A stretch of 34,246 nucleotides of DNA from Nevskia sp. (GTDB lineage Bacteria; Pseudomonadota; Gammaproteobacteria; Nevskiales; Nevskiaceae): NCBI GenBank assembly GCA_030694365.1, contig JAUXYM010000121.1, forward strand, positions 1 through 34,246, given 5' to 3'. Under the pieces are notes generated by a model. That model searched no databases. It had not been told where the DNA came from and worked only from the letters and a program-made list of their open reading frames with translations. Of the stretch, positions 1 through 9,581 are shown piece by piece. Positions within the stretch are counted from its first letter, which is position 1, and each line of letters opens with the position of its first letter. The position numbers and the translations under genes were made by a program.

Positions 1-398
1 CTCGGCATCGATTCGATCAAGCGCGTGGAAATCCTCGGCGCCATGCAGAAAGCCTTGCCGGCAGCGATCGGCGACGCGATGCAGGCCGGCATGGAGCGCT
101 TCACTCGCGCCCGCACCCTGGCCACCATTCTCGACGCAGCCGCAGCACTGGCACCCGCAGCTTCGGCGGCAGTCGCAAGCTTGGTGCCGGCATCGATACC
201 GGCACCGGCCGCGACCAGCCCGGCCGCAACCAGCATCGACCGCGGCAGCCTGACGGCGCTGCTGCTCGACATCGTCGCCGACCGTACCGGCTACCCCACC
301 GACATGCTCGGCCTCGATCAGGATCTGGAAGCCGAGCTCGGCATCGATTCGATCAAGCGCGTGGAAATCCTCGGCGCCATGCAGAAAGCCTTGCCGGC
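1..398 (+). repeat. tandem ACP-domain repeat, 336-bp period
   Basis: Bases 1-62 and 337-398 are identical and hold the phosphopantetheine-attachment helix of two consecutive ACP domains (112-residue spacing). Similarity continues at lower identity to about 120 and 456. The window edge hides how far the identity runs upstream and whether there are more ACP copies. Tandem ACPs are usual in PfaA-type synthases; identity at every base, including synonymous positions, points to recent duplication or gene conversion. Confidence 0.9.
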
Positions 399-3003
399 GG
401 CTCAGGCTGATGCGATGCAGGCCGGCATGGAGCGCTACACCCGCGCCCGTTCGCTGAACGCGATCCTCGACGCGGTCAGCACGCTGACGGCAACCACGTC
501 TGCAAGCCCTGCACTTCCGGTTGCCATCGCCATGGCGACAGCTTCGGCCCCGATCAGCGAAACGATTCCCCGCTACGTGCCGCGTGCCCGGCGCGTGCCG
601 CTGTCGAAGCAGCGTCATGCCGTTGCCGGCCTGTACCTGCTGACGGCGGACGGCGGAGGCATTGCCGTCAAGCTGGCCAGGCGCATCGACCAGGCCGGTG
701 GCAAGACCGCCGTGCTCGCGGCCAGCGATGCCACCGATCCGGCCGCGCTTGCGAAGACGCTGGATGGTCTGCGCAAGCAGCACGGCAAGATCACCGGCTT
801 CGTGCATCTGGCTACGCTGAACGCTGTTGCGGCAGACGATCTCGCGAGTTGGAAGCAGCAGAGCGCGCTGCAGGCAAAAGCGCTGTTCTGGCTGCTGCAG
901 CAGACCATGAGCGATCTTGCTTCCGGACCCTCGGTCGCGCTTGCGGCCAGCCGTTTCGGCGGCAGCCTCGGCCGTGAATCCGAAGGCAGCAGCCTGCCGC
1001 AGGCCGGTGCCGCCGTCGGTCTGTTCAACTGCGCGGCGCAGGAGATTCCGAGCCTGCGCGCCCGCCTCGTCGACTTCGAAGCGACGGCGACGGCGGAGGC
1101 CATCGTCGACGCCTTGATCGATGAGTTGAGCGCAGACGAAACCCGCACCGAAATCGGTTATGCCGAAGGCCAGCGCTACGGCTACACGCATGCGCCGGAA
1201 GCGGTTTCCGATCACCCGTTCGCGCCGCATCTGGTGCCGGCCGGCGACTGGGTGGTGATGATCACCGGTGGTGCCCGCGGCATCACCGCCGAGGTCGCCG
1301 AAGAACTGGTGCGGCCGGGCATGCGCCTGGTGTTGCTGGGTCGCACGGCGTTGCCGGGCGATGAAAGCCCGGCAACGGCCGGCATGGCCACGGAAGCCGA
1401 GGTCAAGAAAGCCCTGTTGGCTCAGGCGCTGGCCGCCGGCCGCAAACCGACGCCGGTTGAACTGGAACGCGCCCTGCGCGCCGTGCTTGCCGACCGCGAG
1501 ATTCGCGGCAACATCGCCAAGCTGAGCGCCAAGGGTGCCGTGGTCGACTACCGCGCTTGCGATGTCCGCAATCCGGTGGTGTTCGGCGCGCTGATCGACG
1601 CGATCTACACCCAGTACGGCCGCATCGACGCCGTGCTGCACGGCGCCGGCGTCATCGAAGACAAGCGCATTCCGGACAAGACGCCGGAGTCCTTCGATCG
1701 CGTCTACGACACCAAGGTCGACAGCGCCTGGACCCTGGCGACCAAGCTGCGTCCCGAAGGCCTGCAATTGCTGGCGCTGTTCGCCAGCGTCTCCGGCCGC
1801 TTCGGCAACACCGGTCAATCCGACTACGCCGCCGCCAACGAAACCCTGAACCGCCTCGCCTGGGCTTTGCACCGGCGCTGGAATGGCGTGCGGGTGATCT
1901 CGGTGAACTGGGGCCCCTGGGACGCCGGCATGGCCAGCCAGCGGGTTCGCGATGGCTTCCGCGCTCGCGGCATCGTGCCGATCCCGGTGCCGGCCGGCCG
2001 TCGCTGGTTCATGGACGAGCTCGCTTATGGCCCACGCAAGGATGTCGAACTGGTGGCCGGCGAAGGGCCCTGGAATCGCGACGATGATCTGACTGAAGCG
2101 CCCGCTGCCAGCACCGGCGCGCTGCCGCTGATCCGTCAGCCGCTGCGCATGGGCGCGGGTGGTGCGGTGGTCTTCGAGCAGACGATCAGCTTGCACAGCG
2201 ATCCCTATCTCGGCGATCACCGCCTCGATGCCAAGCCAGTGATGCCGGCGGCGACGGCGCTGGAATACATGGCGCAGTTCGCAGCGGCAGGCTGGCCGGA
2301 ATGGCAGGTCGCCGAGATTCGCGATCTGCGCGCCTTCTCCGGCATCGTGCTCGACGGCGACAGCAGCGAAAAGACGCTGCTGCTGAAGGCGCGCTCGTCG
2401 ACCCATTCCGATGCCGGCTCGCAAGCGGTCACCGTCGAACTGTTCGATCCGCCACGCAAGACGCCGAGCTACCGCTGCAGCGTCATCCTGCTGCCGCAAG
2501 TGCCGGAAGCGCCGCTCGCCGAACCGGCGGCGGTGCTCAACAGCGGCGAGCCGATGGACACCGCGATGATGTACGCCGACCACCTGTTCCACGGGCCACA
2601 GTTCCAATTGGTGACCGAGGTCGCCTGCATGTCGATGGAAGGCATCGATGCCACGGTCATCGCGACCTCGCCATCGGCGATGCTCGGTGCCCCCGGCAAC
2701 GGTGCCCGCTGGCTGTTCGATTTCGGCCTGGTCGATACCGGGCCGCAACTGGCGCTGGTCTGGGGCCGGGTAATGCACGGCAAGACGGCATTGCCGTCGA
2801 GCTTCGGCAAGGTCGCCCGCTACGGCAGCGACCCGGTCACCGGCTCGCTGCGCATCGTCATCCGCATGAAGCCGGCGGCGCACGATGCCGGTGTTCGTTA
2901 CGACATGCAGTTCATCGATGCCGGCGGCAGAGTGCGCCTGGCGTTCAGCGATGCCGAAAGCACGATGAGCGCGGCGCTGAATCGCCTCGCCGGCAATAGC
3001 TGA
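1..3003 (+). CDS. PfaA-like polyketide/lipid synthase, 3' part (ACP-ACP-KR-DH), 5' truncated by window edge
   Basis: The frame is open from base 1, so this is the C-terminal 1000 residues of a longer protein; the missing N-terminus would be expected to carry KS and AT. Visible domains by window codon: partial ACP (1-45, LGIDSIK, phosphopantetheine Ser at 13-15); full ACP (about 80-155, Ser at 349-351); split ketoreductase with structural half (about 190-400) and catalytic half (about 415-660) showing the NADP motif TGGARGITA, Ser596 and Tyr609 in ASVSG...SDYAAAN; and a C-terminal double-hotdog dehydratase (about 715-990) with His740 in GDHRLDAKPVMPA and Asp912 in LVDTGPQL. The order ACPn-KR-DH is that of PfaA of polyunsaturated-fatty-acid synthases and related secondary-lipid synthases. 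It should tether and reduce acyl chains in the cytoplasm. The next synthase starts 23 nt downstream, so they are co-transcribed. No enoylreductase is seen. The product is unknown. Confidence 0.9.
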   Translation, partial: LGIDSIKRVEILGAMQKALPAAIGDAMQAGMERFTRARTLATILDAAAALAPAASAAVASLVPASIPAPAATSPAATSIDRGSLTALLLDIVADRTGYPTDMLGLDQDLEAELGIDSIKRVEILGAMQKALPAAQADAMQAGMERYTRARSLNAILDAVSTLTATTSASPALPVAIAMATASAPISETIPRYVPRARRVPLSKQRHAVAGLYLLTADGGGIAVKLARRIDQAGGKTAVLAASDATDPAALAKTLDGLRKQHGKITGFVHLATLNAVAADDLASWKQQSALQAKALFWLLQQTMSDLASGPSVALAASRFGGSLGRESEGSSLPQAGAAVGLFNCAAQEIPSLRARLVDFEATATAEAIVDALIDELSADETRTEIGYAEGQRYGYTHAPEAVSDHPFAPHLVPAGDWVVMITGGARGITAEVAEELVRPGMRLVLLGRTALPGDESPATAGMATEAEVKKALLAQALAAGRKPTPVELERALRAVLADREIRGNIAKLSAKGAVVDYRACDVRNPVVFGALIDAIYTQYGRIDAVLHGAGVIEDKRIPDKTPESFDRVYDTKVDSAWTLATKLRPEGLQLLALFASVSGRFGNTGQSDYAAANETLNRLAWALHRRWNGVRVISVNWGPWDAGMASQRVRDGFRARGIVPIPVPAGRRWFMDELAYGPRKDVELVAGEGPWNRDDDLTEAPAASTGALPLIRQPLRMGAGGAVVFEQTISLHSDPYLGDHRLDAKPVMPAATALEYMAQFAAAGWPEWQVAEIRDLRAFSGIVLDGDSSEKTLLLKARSSTHSDAGSQAVTVELFDPPRKTPSYRCSVILLPQVPEAPLAEPAAVLNSGEPMDTAMMYADHLFHGPQFQLVTEVACMSMEGIDATVIATSPSAMLGAPGNGARWLFDFGLVDTGPQLALVWGRVMHGKTALPSSFGKVARYGSDPVTGSLRIVIRMKPAAHDAGVRYDMQFIDAGGRVRLAFSDAESTMSAALNRLAGNS

Positions 3004-3026
3004 GCCTTGCCGAACGCCTGCCGATC

Positions 3027-6000
3027 ATGAGTAAAGCCCTCGACATCGCCATCATCGGCATGGCCGGCGCGTTTGCCGGGGCCAAGGATGCCACGACGTT
3101 CTGGCAGAACATTCTCAACGGTGTCGATGCTGTCGCCGAAGCCGGGCCGGAATGGGCCGGGCCGTATGTCGATGCCGACGCGAAAACCAACGATCGCATC
3201 TACACCACGCGCGGCGGCTTTCTGCGCGATCTCGCTGAAGTCGATCTGAGCGAACTCGGCGTGATGCCGAACACGCTCGACGGCGGCGAACCGGATCATA
3301 TGTTGGCGCTGCGTTTTGCCCGCGATGCGCTGGTTGATTCCGGCTATCTGAACAAGCATTTCGATCGCCAGCGCTGCGGCATCGTGCTCGGCCGCGGCAC
3401 CTATGTGAACCGCGGCATCATGACCATGGTTCAGCATGGCCTGATCATGGACCAGACCATGGAGCTGATCCGCGGCCTGCGCCCCGATCTGACCCTCGAA
3501 GAACTGGCCAAGCTCAAGGCCCAGTTCAAGCAGCAGTTGCCGCCGTACAACGCCGAGATGGTCGGCCTGCTGACGCCGAACGTGATCGCCGGCCTGATCG
3601 CCAACCGGCTCGATCTGATGGGGCCCAACTTCATCATCGATGCCGCTTGCGCATCGAGCCTGATCGCCATCGAACTGGCGACCCGGGAAATCAACTCCGG
3701 CCGCTGCGACATGATGATCACCGGCGGCGTCCAGGCGCAGTGTCCGCCGCAGTTGTACATGCAGTTCTGCCAGATCGGCGCGCTCTCGCACGGCCAGTTG
3801 CGGCCGTTCCAGAAAGGCGCTGACGGCACCCTGCTCGGCGAAGGCGTCGGCGTCATCGTGCTGAAGAAACTGTCGCTCGCCGAAGCCGATGGTGACCGCA
3901 TCTACGCGGTGATCAAGGGCATCGGTACTGCATCCGACGGCAAGGCCAAGGGCCTGCTGACGCCGCGTCTGGAAGGCGAAGTGCTGGCGCTGAAGCGCGC
4001 CTACGAATCCTGCGGCATCGATCCAGCGACGATCGGCCTGATTGAGGCTCACGGCACTGGAACGAGAGTCGGCGACAAGACCGAAATCCAGTCGCTGGGC
4101 CTGCAGTTCGGACCGCGAGTCGGCGATCTGCCGAGCATCGCGCTCGGCTCGGTGAAGTCGATGATCTCGCATTGCCTGCCGGCCTCCGGCAGCGCCTCGA
4201 TCATCAAGACCGCGCTGGCCCTGCACCACAAGGTGCTGCCGCCGATGCTCTGCGATGAAGTCGATCCGGACCTCGGCATCGAGCGCACGCCGTTCTACAT
4301 CAACACCCAGGCCCGGTCGTGGATTCATGGCGGGCCGCACCCGCGCCGCGCCGGCGTCAACGCTTTCGGCTTCGGCGGCATCAACGCCCACATCATTCTC
4401 GAAGAATATCGGCCGGCCGATGGCCGTCAGGTCAACGCCGGGCTGCTGCACGTGCCCGGTCACAGCGAGTTGCTGACCCTGGCTGCCGATAGCGTGGCCG
4501 GCCTGCTGACCCTCATGCGCCAGTTGCTGGCTCATGCCAAAGCCGAAGCCAAACCGAGTCTGGCGACTCTGGCGAAGGCGAGCAGCGCCCACAGCCGCGG
4601 CGAGCACCGCCTCGCCGTGGTCGCCAACGATCCGGCCGATCTCGCCACCAAACTCGAGCAGGCGCTGGTCAAGCTGAATCACCTCGAAGTGCTGCCGTTC
4701 AAGCTGCGCGGCGGCGTGCATTACGGCCACGGTGCGGCACCGGGCAAGGTCTGCTTCGTGTTTCCGGGCGAAGGTGCGCAGTACCCGAACATGCTGGCTG
4801 ACCTGTGCCTGAACTTTCCGCAGCTCCGCGAATGGTTCGATTTCATCGACGAAACCGCGGTGCGGCGTGGCAGCCCGCTGCGTGCGCCGATCGTGTTTCC
4901 AGCACCCACCTGCGTGCCGGCCAGTGTTCGCGAGCGGCTCGACAGCGAACTGTTCGAGACCGATATCGCGGCGGAATCGGTATTCGCCGCAAGCATCGGC
5001 CTGTTCACCCTGCTCGACGATCTGGGCTTCAAGCCGGACGCGATGCTCGGCCATTCCACCGGCGAGAACACCGCGATCACCGCCAGCGGCGTGCGTCGCT
5101 ACCAGCAGCGCGAAGAGATTGCCGACACGGTTCGCGATCTGAATCTGATCTACGGCGATCTCGACCGCGAAGGCCGGATCGTCGAAGGCAGCCTGCTGAC
5201 CATCGGTGCCCTGAAGCCGGCGGCACGGGCGCAACTGCTGGCGGACTTCGGCCGGGGCAAGCCTATTCTGGTGGCGATGGACAACTGCCCGAACCAGCTG
5301 GTCCTGTTCGGCTCGCGCTTCGACATCGCCGTGCTGAAGGAAAAGCTCTCGGCCGAAGGTGCGATCTGCGCCGAGCTGCCGTTCGGCCGCGCCTATCACA
5401 CCGCACTGTTCCATCCGGTGGCCGAGGCTTATCGCAAGTACTACCAATCGCTGGAATTCGGCCCGGGCCGCACGGCGCTGTACAGCGCCTGCAGCGTCGG
5501 CCCATTCCCGGATGATGCCGACGAGATTCGCGAGCTGGCTTGCCGGCAATGGGAAGCGCCGGTGCGCTTCACCGAAACCGTCGAACAGCTCTACGCCGAT
5601 GGCGTGCGGGTGTTCGTCGAGATCGGCCCGAGCGGCAACCTGACTTCGTTCATCGACGACACCCTGCGCAGCCGCAACGATGTCATCGCGCTGAGTACCA
5701 ACAGCCGCCGCAAGCCCGGCGTGACCCATCTGCAGCAGACCTTGGCGCAGTTGTTCGCGCTCGGCGTCAGCTTCGATCCGGCGAAGCTGTTCGAGCAGCG
5801 CGAGATCGCGCCGCTGTCGCTGGCCGCTGTCCCCCTGGGTGCCGCGCGCCAGAAGCCGCGCATCAAGCTGCAGATGCCCCTGGTGCATCTGCCAGCCGAT
5901 GTGCCGCCGATGCCGCGTGCTCAGCCGAGCGCAGCGCCGGCCCCAGCTCCGGTCGTCGCCTCGCAAGCGAAGGTGCTGCCGATCGAACCCGCGCAGCCGG

Positions 6001-7898
6001 CCGAGCCGGTCGATATCCGTCTGCAAGCGCTGAAGAATCACTTCGCGCTGATGCAGGATTTCCTCGACAGCCAGGCGCGCGTGCTCGGTGGTTTCGCAGC
6101 GACTGCGCCGACGATCGAAGTGGCCGATCCCTCGCGTGCCGATCCGGAGCGCTATCCGCTGCTCGGCCGAATCACTGAGCAGGATGCAACGCGCCTGAGC
6201 TGCGAGCGCCGCTATGACCTGGCTACGGACCTGTTCCTGCGCGATCACGCGCTGGGTTCGGCACCGAGTGCGCAGCAAGCTGACCTGCTGGCGCTGAGCG
6301 TCATCCCGTTCACCTTCAGCATGGAAATCGTCGCCGAAGCAGCCTGCTTGCTGACTGGCGATTCCCTGCGCCTGATCGGTCTCGACTCCTCGCGCGGCCA
6401 TCGCTGGCTGGGCCTCGATGGCGGCACGCTCGATCTGCGCATCGTTGCCGAAAGAGTCGCTGCCGATGCTGCCCAGCCGGGCATCGAACGGGTCTCGGTG
6501 CGCTTGTTCCAGAACGGTGTGGGCGGTCCGACCGGCGGCGTGCTGGTGTTCGAAGCGATCGCCCTGCTGGGTGCAGCGTTCCCGACGGCACCGGCGGCAC
6601 GGCCGTGGTCGGCAGCGGACAGCAAGCCGTCGCGCAGCAACCCGGATGGCGAGTTGTACAGCCGCGGCATGTTCCACGGCCCACGTCTGCAGGGTGTGAC
6701 TTCGATCCGCCGCTGGGCCGATGAAGCGATCGAAGCCGACATGGTGACGATCGCCACCCACGACTATTTCCGCCACACCACGCAGCCGCAGTTCCGCACC
6801 GACCCGGCGCTGCTCGATGCCGCCGGACAAGTGGTTGGCTACTGGCTGACCGAGCGCTTTGCCTGGGGCTTCAACTGCTTCCCCTACCACGTCGGCAGCT
6901 TCCGCCAGTACGCAACGATGCCGCCGGCCGGCACCAAAGTCATCTGCCGCTGCGACGTCAAGATGACCGATCCGCTACGCATCGAAGCGCATCTCGATGT
7001 GCTCGATACCGACGGCCGCCTGCTGATGCGGGCAACGAACTGGGAAGACCGCAAGTTCACCGTGCCGCAGAGCTATTACAGCTTTCGAATGGCGCCGCAG
7101 ACCGGCTTCCTCAGCGAGCCCTTCCAGGCCGAAACCCTGGCTGCGGCCGGCGTCATTGCTCGTCGGGTGCCGGCTTTCGACGACGGTTTTCTCGATCAGG
7201 GCTTCAGCATCTGGAAACGGGTACTGGCGAACCTGGTGCTCAACGACGACGAGCGCCGCGACTGGTATGCACTGCAGGTCACCGGCCCGCAGCGCGAGGC
7301 CTGGCTGCTCGGCCGGGTGGCCGCCAAGGATGCGGTCAGAGTCTGGCTGCAGCAAACCTACGGCACCTTGGTCGCGCCATCGGATGTCGCGATCGCCAGC
7401 AGCGCCGATGGCGGCGCGCAGTTGCTGCGCATCGACGGTGTCGCGCTCGCCGCGCTGCCGTCGATCTCGATCAGCGAGCATGGCGGTCACGCCCTTGCGG
7501 CTTGTGCCGCGCCCGGCCTTGGCATCGGCATCGATTACCAGCGGCTTGATCGCCCGAGCGCCGATGGCGCGACGATGCCCGCAGTCGGCGATGTCGAACG
7601 GCAGCGCTTCCTGGCCGGGCTGGCAGATGCCGAGCAGGTTCGCGCCGTCGCCGCACTGATCAGTGCCAAGCGAGCAGCAGCCCGAGCCGCCGGGTTCGCG
7701 GACCACTCGGCAAGTGCCGCAGACTGGCAAGTCGTCGATGGCGCAGTGCCGCGTGCGGCGGCACCGGTCGGTGCGGTGCTGGTTCGCCATGCGGGTGCCG
7801 ATCACGCCGTTGCGCTGCATCTCGGGCCGGACGAAGTGTTCGCGCTATCACTGCTTTCGCTGTCAGCCAGCAGTGGCCATCGCGCCGCTGTGGTCTAG
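3027..7898 (+). CDS. type I polyketide/lipid synthase, KS-AT-DH with C-terminal phosphopantetheinyl-transferase-like domain
   Basis: 1623 residues. The ketosynthase (about 1-480) has the full triad: Cys208 in DAACASS, His342 in EAHGTGT and His382 in MISHCLPASG. The acyltransferase (about 560-880) has nucleophile Ser677 in GHSTGE and His791 in AYHTALFHP. A Pro/Ala-rich linker lies near 960-1010. A double-hotdog dehydratase (about 1060-1350) has His1074 in FLRDHALG and Asp1264 in DPALLDAAGQ. The tail (about 1370-1623) looks like an Sfp-type phosphopantetheinyl transferase: WLLGRVAAKDAV (1426-1437), SISISEHGG (1479-1487) and GIGIDYQ (1499-1505). In this tail the second acidic metal ligand after GID is Gln1505 and the usual WxxKEA motif reads SAKRAA (1546-1551), so catalysis is doubtful. 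There is no ACP or KR in this protein; it probably works on the ACPs of the preceding synthase or on the free ACP at 10385. No strong Shine-Dalgarno precedes the ATG; it follows the previous stop by 23 nt. Confidence 0.9.
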   Translation: MSKALDIAIIGMAGAFAGAKDATTFWQNILNGVDAVAEAGPEWAGPYVDADAKTNDRIYTTRGGFLRDLAEVDLSELGVMPNTLDGGEPDHMLALRFARDALVDSGYLNKHFDRQRCGIVLGRGTYVNRGIMTMVQHGLIMDQTMELIRGLRPDLTLEELAKLKAQFKQQLPPYNAEMVGLLTPNVIAGLIANRLDLMGPNFIIDAACASSLIAIELATREINSGRCDMMITGGVQAQCPPQLYMQFCQIGALSHGQLRPFQKGADGTLLGEGVGVIVLKKLSLAEADGDRIYAVIKGIGTASDGKAKGLLTPRLEGEVLALKRAYESCGIDPATIGLIEAHGTGTRVGDKTEIQSLGLQFGPRVGDLPSIALGSVKSMISHCLPASGSASIIKTALALHHKVLPPMLCDEVDPDLGIERTPFYINTQARSWIHGGPHPRRAGVNAFGFGGINAHIILEEYRPADGRQVNAGLLHVPGHSELLTLAADSVAGLLTLMRQLLAHAKAEAKPSLATLAKASSAHSRGEHRLAVVANDPADLATKLEQALVKLNHLEVLPFKLRGGVHYGHGAAPGKVCFVFPGEGAQYPNMLADLCLNFPQLREWFDFIDETAVRRGSPLRAPIVFPAPTCVPASVRERLDSELFETDIAAESVFAASIGLFTLLDDLGFKPDAMLGHSTGENTAITASGVRRYQQREEIADTVRDLNLIYGDLDREGRIVEGSLLTIGALKPAARAQLLADFGRGKPILVAMDNCPNQLVLFGSRFDIAVLKEKLSAEGAICAELPFGRAYHTALFHPVAEAYRKYYQSLEFGPGRTALYSACSVGPFPDDADEIRELACRQWEAPVRFTETVEQLYADGVRVFVEIGPSGNLTSFIDDTLRSRNDVIALSTNSRRKPGVTHLQQTLAQLFALGVSFDPAKLFEQREIAPLSLAAVPLGAARQKPRIKLQMPLVHLPADVPPMPRAQPSAAPAPAPVVASQAKVLPIEPAQPAEPVDIRLQALKNHFALMQDFLDSQARVLGGFAATAPTIEVADPSRADPERYPLLGRITEQDATRLSCERRYDLATDLFLRDHALGSAPSAQQADLLALSVIPFTFSMEIVAEAACLLTGDSLRLIGLDSSRGHRWLGLDGGTLDLRIVAERVAADAAQPGIERVSVRLFQNGVGGPTGGVLVFEAIALLGAAFPTAPAARPWSAADSKPSRSNPDGELYSRGMFHGPRLQGVTSIRRWADEAIEADMVTIATHDYFRHTTQPQFRTDPALLDAAGQVVGYWLTERFAWGFNCFPYHVGSFRQYATMPPAGTKVICRCDVKMTDPLRIEAHLDVLDTDGRLLMRATNWEDRKFTVPQSYYSFRMAPQTGFLSEPFQAETLAAAGVIARRVPAFDDGFLDQGFSIWKRVLANLVLNDDERRDWYALQVTGPQREAWLLGRVAAKDAVRVWLQQTYGTLVAPSDVAIASSADGGAQLLRIDGVALAALPSISISEHGGHALAACAAPGLGIGIDYQRLDRPSADGATMPAVGDVERQRFLAGLADAEQVRAVAALISAKRAAARAAGFADHSASAADWQVVDGAVPRAAAPVGAVLVRHAGADHAVALHLGPDEVFALSLLSLSASSGHRAAVV

Positions 7899-7947
7899 AA
7901 ACAAAACCCTGCTGTCAAACACATAACGGATTCAAGGCAGACCCCAG

Positions 7948-9546
7948 ATGACCACCAAGACCCTCTTCATCGGCATGGACGGCTGCACGTTCACCGTGCT
8001 CAACGAAATGACCCGCGACCTTCCCGGCGAAGGCATCACCATGCCCTTCCTCGCCGGCCTGATGGCCAAGGGCTCGCGTGCCAATCTGCGTTCGACGCCG
8101 AACCCGCTGACGCCGCCGGCCTGGACCTCGATCATGACCGGCCGCGGCCCCGGCCAGCACGGCGTGTTCGATTTCATCCGCGCCGAGGACAAGGGCGGCG
8201 AGGTCTACTGGACCCTGTACGACTCCCGCGATGTCGATTCGGAAATGATCTGGTCGATCGCCTCCCGTCAGGGCAAGTCGATCGCCGCGCTGAACTTCCC
8301 GCTGACCGCGCCGCCGCCGAAGCATGTCAACGGCTCGATCGTGCCGGGCTTCATTCCGGCCAAGCATCTGCGCCGCAACTCGACGCCGGGCCTGTTCGAG
8401 CGCTTGAAGGAAGCGATTCCGGGCTTCGACGCCAAGGAACTGGCCTGGGACTTCGACAACGAGAAGCAGGCGCTGGAAGTGCTCAACGACAACGACATGG
8501 AACAGTGGGTGCGCTACCACCTGCCGCGTGAAGAGCAGTGGTTCAACATCGCCGAATACATTCTGCAGAACGATGCGCCGGACCTGATGGCGGTGATGTT
8601 CGACGGCACCGACAAGATCCAGCATCAGGCCTGGCAGTTCGTCGACCCGGCGCTGGTGCCGGCCGAGCGCACCGCGTTCTACAACCGCATGCGCGCCGTC
8701 TGCCGCGAGTACTTCGCCAACGTCGATCGCTACATCGACAAGCTGGTGACCATGGCCGGCCCGGAATGCCAGGTGTTCTTCGCCTCCGATCACGGCTTCA
8801 CCGCCACCGTCGAGACGCTGCGCATCAACGCCTTCCTCGAAGATCTGGGCTACCTGAAGTGGGCGGTGAATGACGGCAGCGAGCAGGCGATCCGTCGCGA
8901 AGCCAGCGATTTCGCCAATCTCGACTGGGCCAACACCACGGCCTATTGCCGCACGCCATCGTCGAACGGCATCCATATCCGCGTCTCGACCAAGCCGGGC
9001 GAGCCGGGTATCCAGCAGGCCGATTACATCCCGTTCCGCGACCAGCTGATCGAGGATCTGAAGACCCTGCGCAACGATGACGGCGAGCCGGTGATCGTCG
9101 ACGTGCTGAAACGCGAGGAATGGTTCCCGGGCCAGCACATGGAGCGCGCCTGCGATCTGACGCTGGTGCTGCGCGACAACGGTTTCGTGTCGATCCGCAA
9201 TCTCAAGCCGGTGGTGGTCAAGCGGCCGAGCCCGGCCGGCACCCATCATCCGGATGGCATCTTCATGGCCTACGGCAAGGGCATTGCCGCCAATGGCCAG
9301 GTCGAACGCCTCGACATCCGCGACGTCTGCCCGACCCTGCTCTACAGCCTCGGCCTGCCGGTGCCCAGCGATTTCGAAGGCAAGGCCGCCGAGCCGTTCT
9401 TCACCGCCAACTGGCTGGTGCAGAACCCGGTCAAGATCGGCAAGCCGACCATCGGCGCCGGCGAAAAGGCCAAGGCCGAAGACATGGACGACGAAGAAAA
9501 GCGCCAGATCATCGAGCAGTTGCAGATGCTCGGCTACATGGAATAA
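7948..9546 (+). CDS. alkaline-phosphatase-superfamily phosphodiesterase/nucleotide pyrophosphatase-like protein
   Basis: 532 residues, no signal peptide, so cytoplasmic. The two-metal site of the phosphodiesterase/nucleotide pyrophosphatase branch looks complete: Asp11 in FIGMDG, nucleophile Thr60 in PPAWTSIMTG, Asp222 and His226 in DGTDKIQH, Asp281 and His282 in SDHGF, and His433/His434 in GTHHPDG. The family hydrolyses phosphoester, phosphodiester or related bonds; the substrate cannot be read from sequence. It starts 49 nt after the megasynthase stop and is followed by an acyltransferase and an ACP, so it probably edits a head group or releases or trims a phospho-intermediate of the lipid made here. 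Start ATG at 7948 is preceded by only a weak AAGGCAG-like ribosome binding site. Confidence 0.85.
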   Translation: MTTKTLFIGMDGCTFTVLNEMTRDLPGEGITMPFLAGLMAKGSRANLRSTPNPLTPPAWTSIMTGRGPGQHGVFDFIRAEDKGGEVYWTLYDSRDVDSEMIWSIASRQGKSIAALNFPLTAPPPKHVNGSIVPGFIPAKHLRRNSTPGLFERLKEAIPGFDAKELAWDFDNEKQALEVLNDNDMEQWVRYHLPREEQWFNIAEYILQNDAPDLMAVMFDGTDKIQHQAWQFVDPALVPAERTAFYNRMRAVCREYFANVDRYIDKLVTMAGPECQVFFASDHGFTATVETLRINAFLEDLGYLKWAVNDGSEQAIRREASDFANLDWANTTAYCRTPSSNGIHIRVSTKPGEPGIQQADYIPFRDQLIEDLKTLRNDDGEPVIVDVLKREEWFPGQHMERACDLTLVLRDNGFVSIRNLKPVVVKRPSPAGTHHPDGIFMAYGKGIAANGQVERLDIRDVCPTLLYSLGLPVPSDFEGKAAEPFFTANWLVQNPVKIGKPTIGAGEKAKAEDMDDEEKRQIIEQLQMLGYME

Positions 9547-9581
9547 GCGCGAGTAAGCCTGCGGTGACGCTTGCCGAGAAA

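Noticed and set aside
2898..6890. Open frame of 1330 codons antisense to the megasynthase
   Set aside because: Its translation is rich in Arg, Gln, His and Ala without any domain; it mirrors the strong GC3 bias of the real gene on the + strand, which has complete catalytic motifs. Same reasoning for 7915-9762 (-).
9120..9581. Extension of the acyltransferase upstream into the phosphodiesterase gene
   Set aside because: The extra 154 residues are an out-of-frame reading of the phosphodiesterase's conserved metal-site region.
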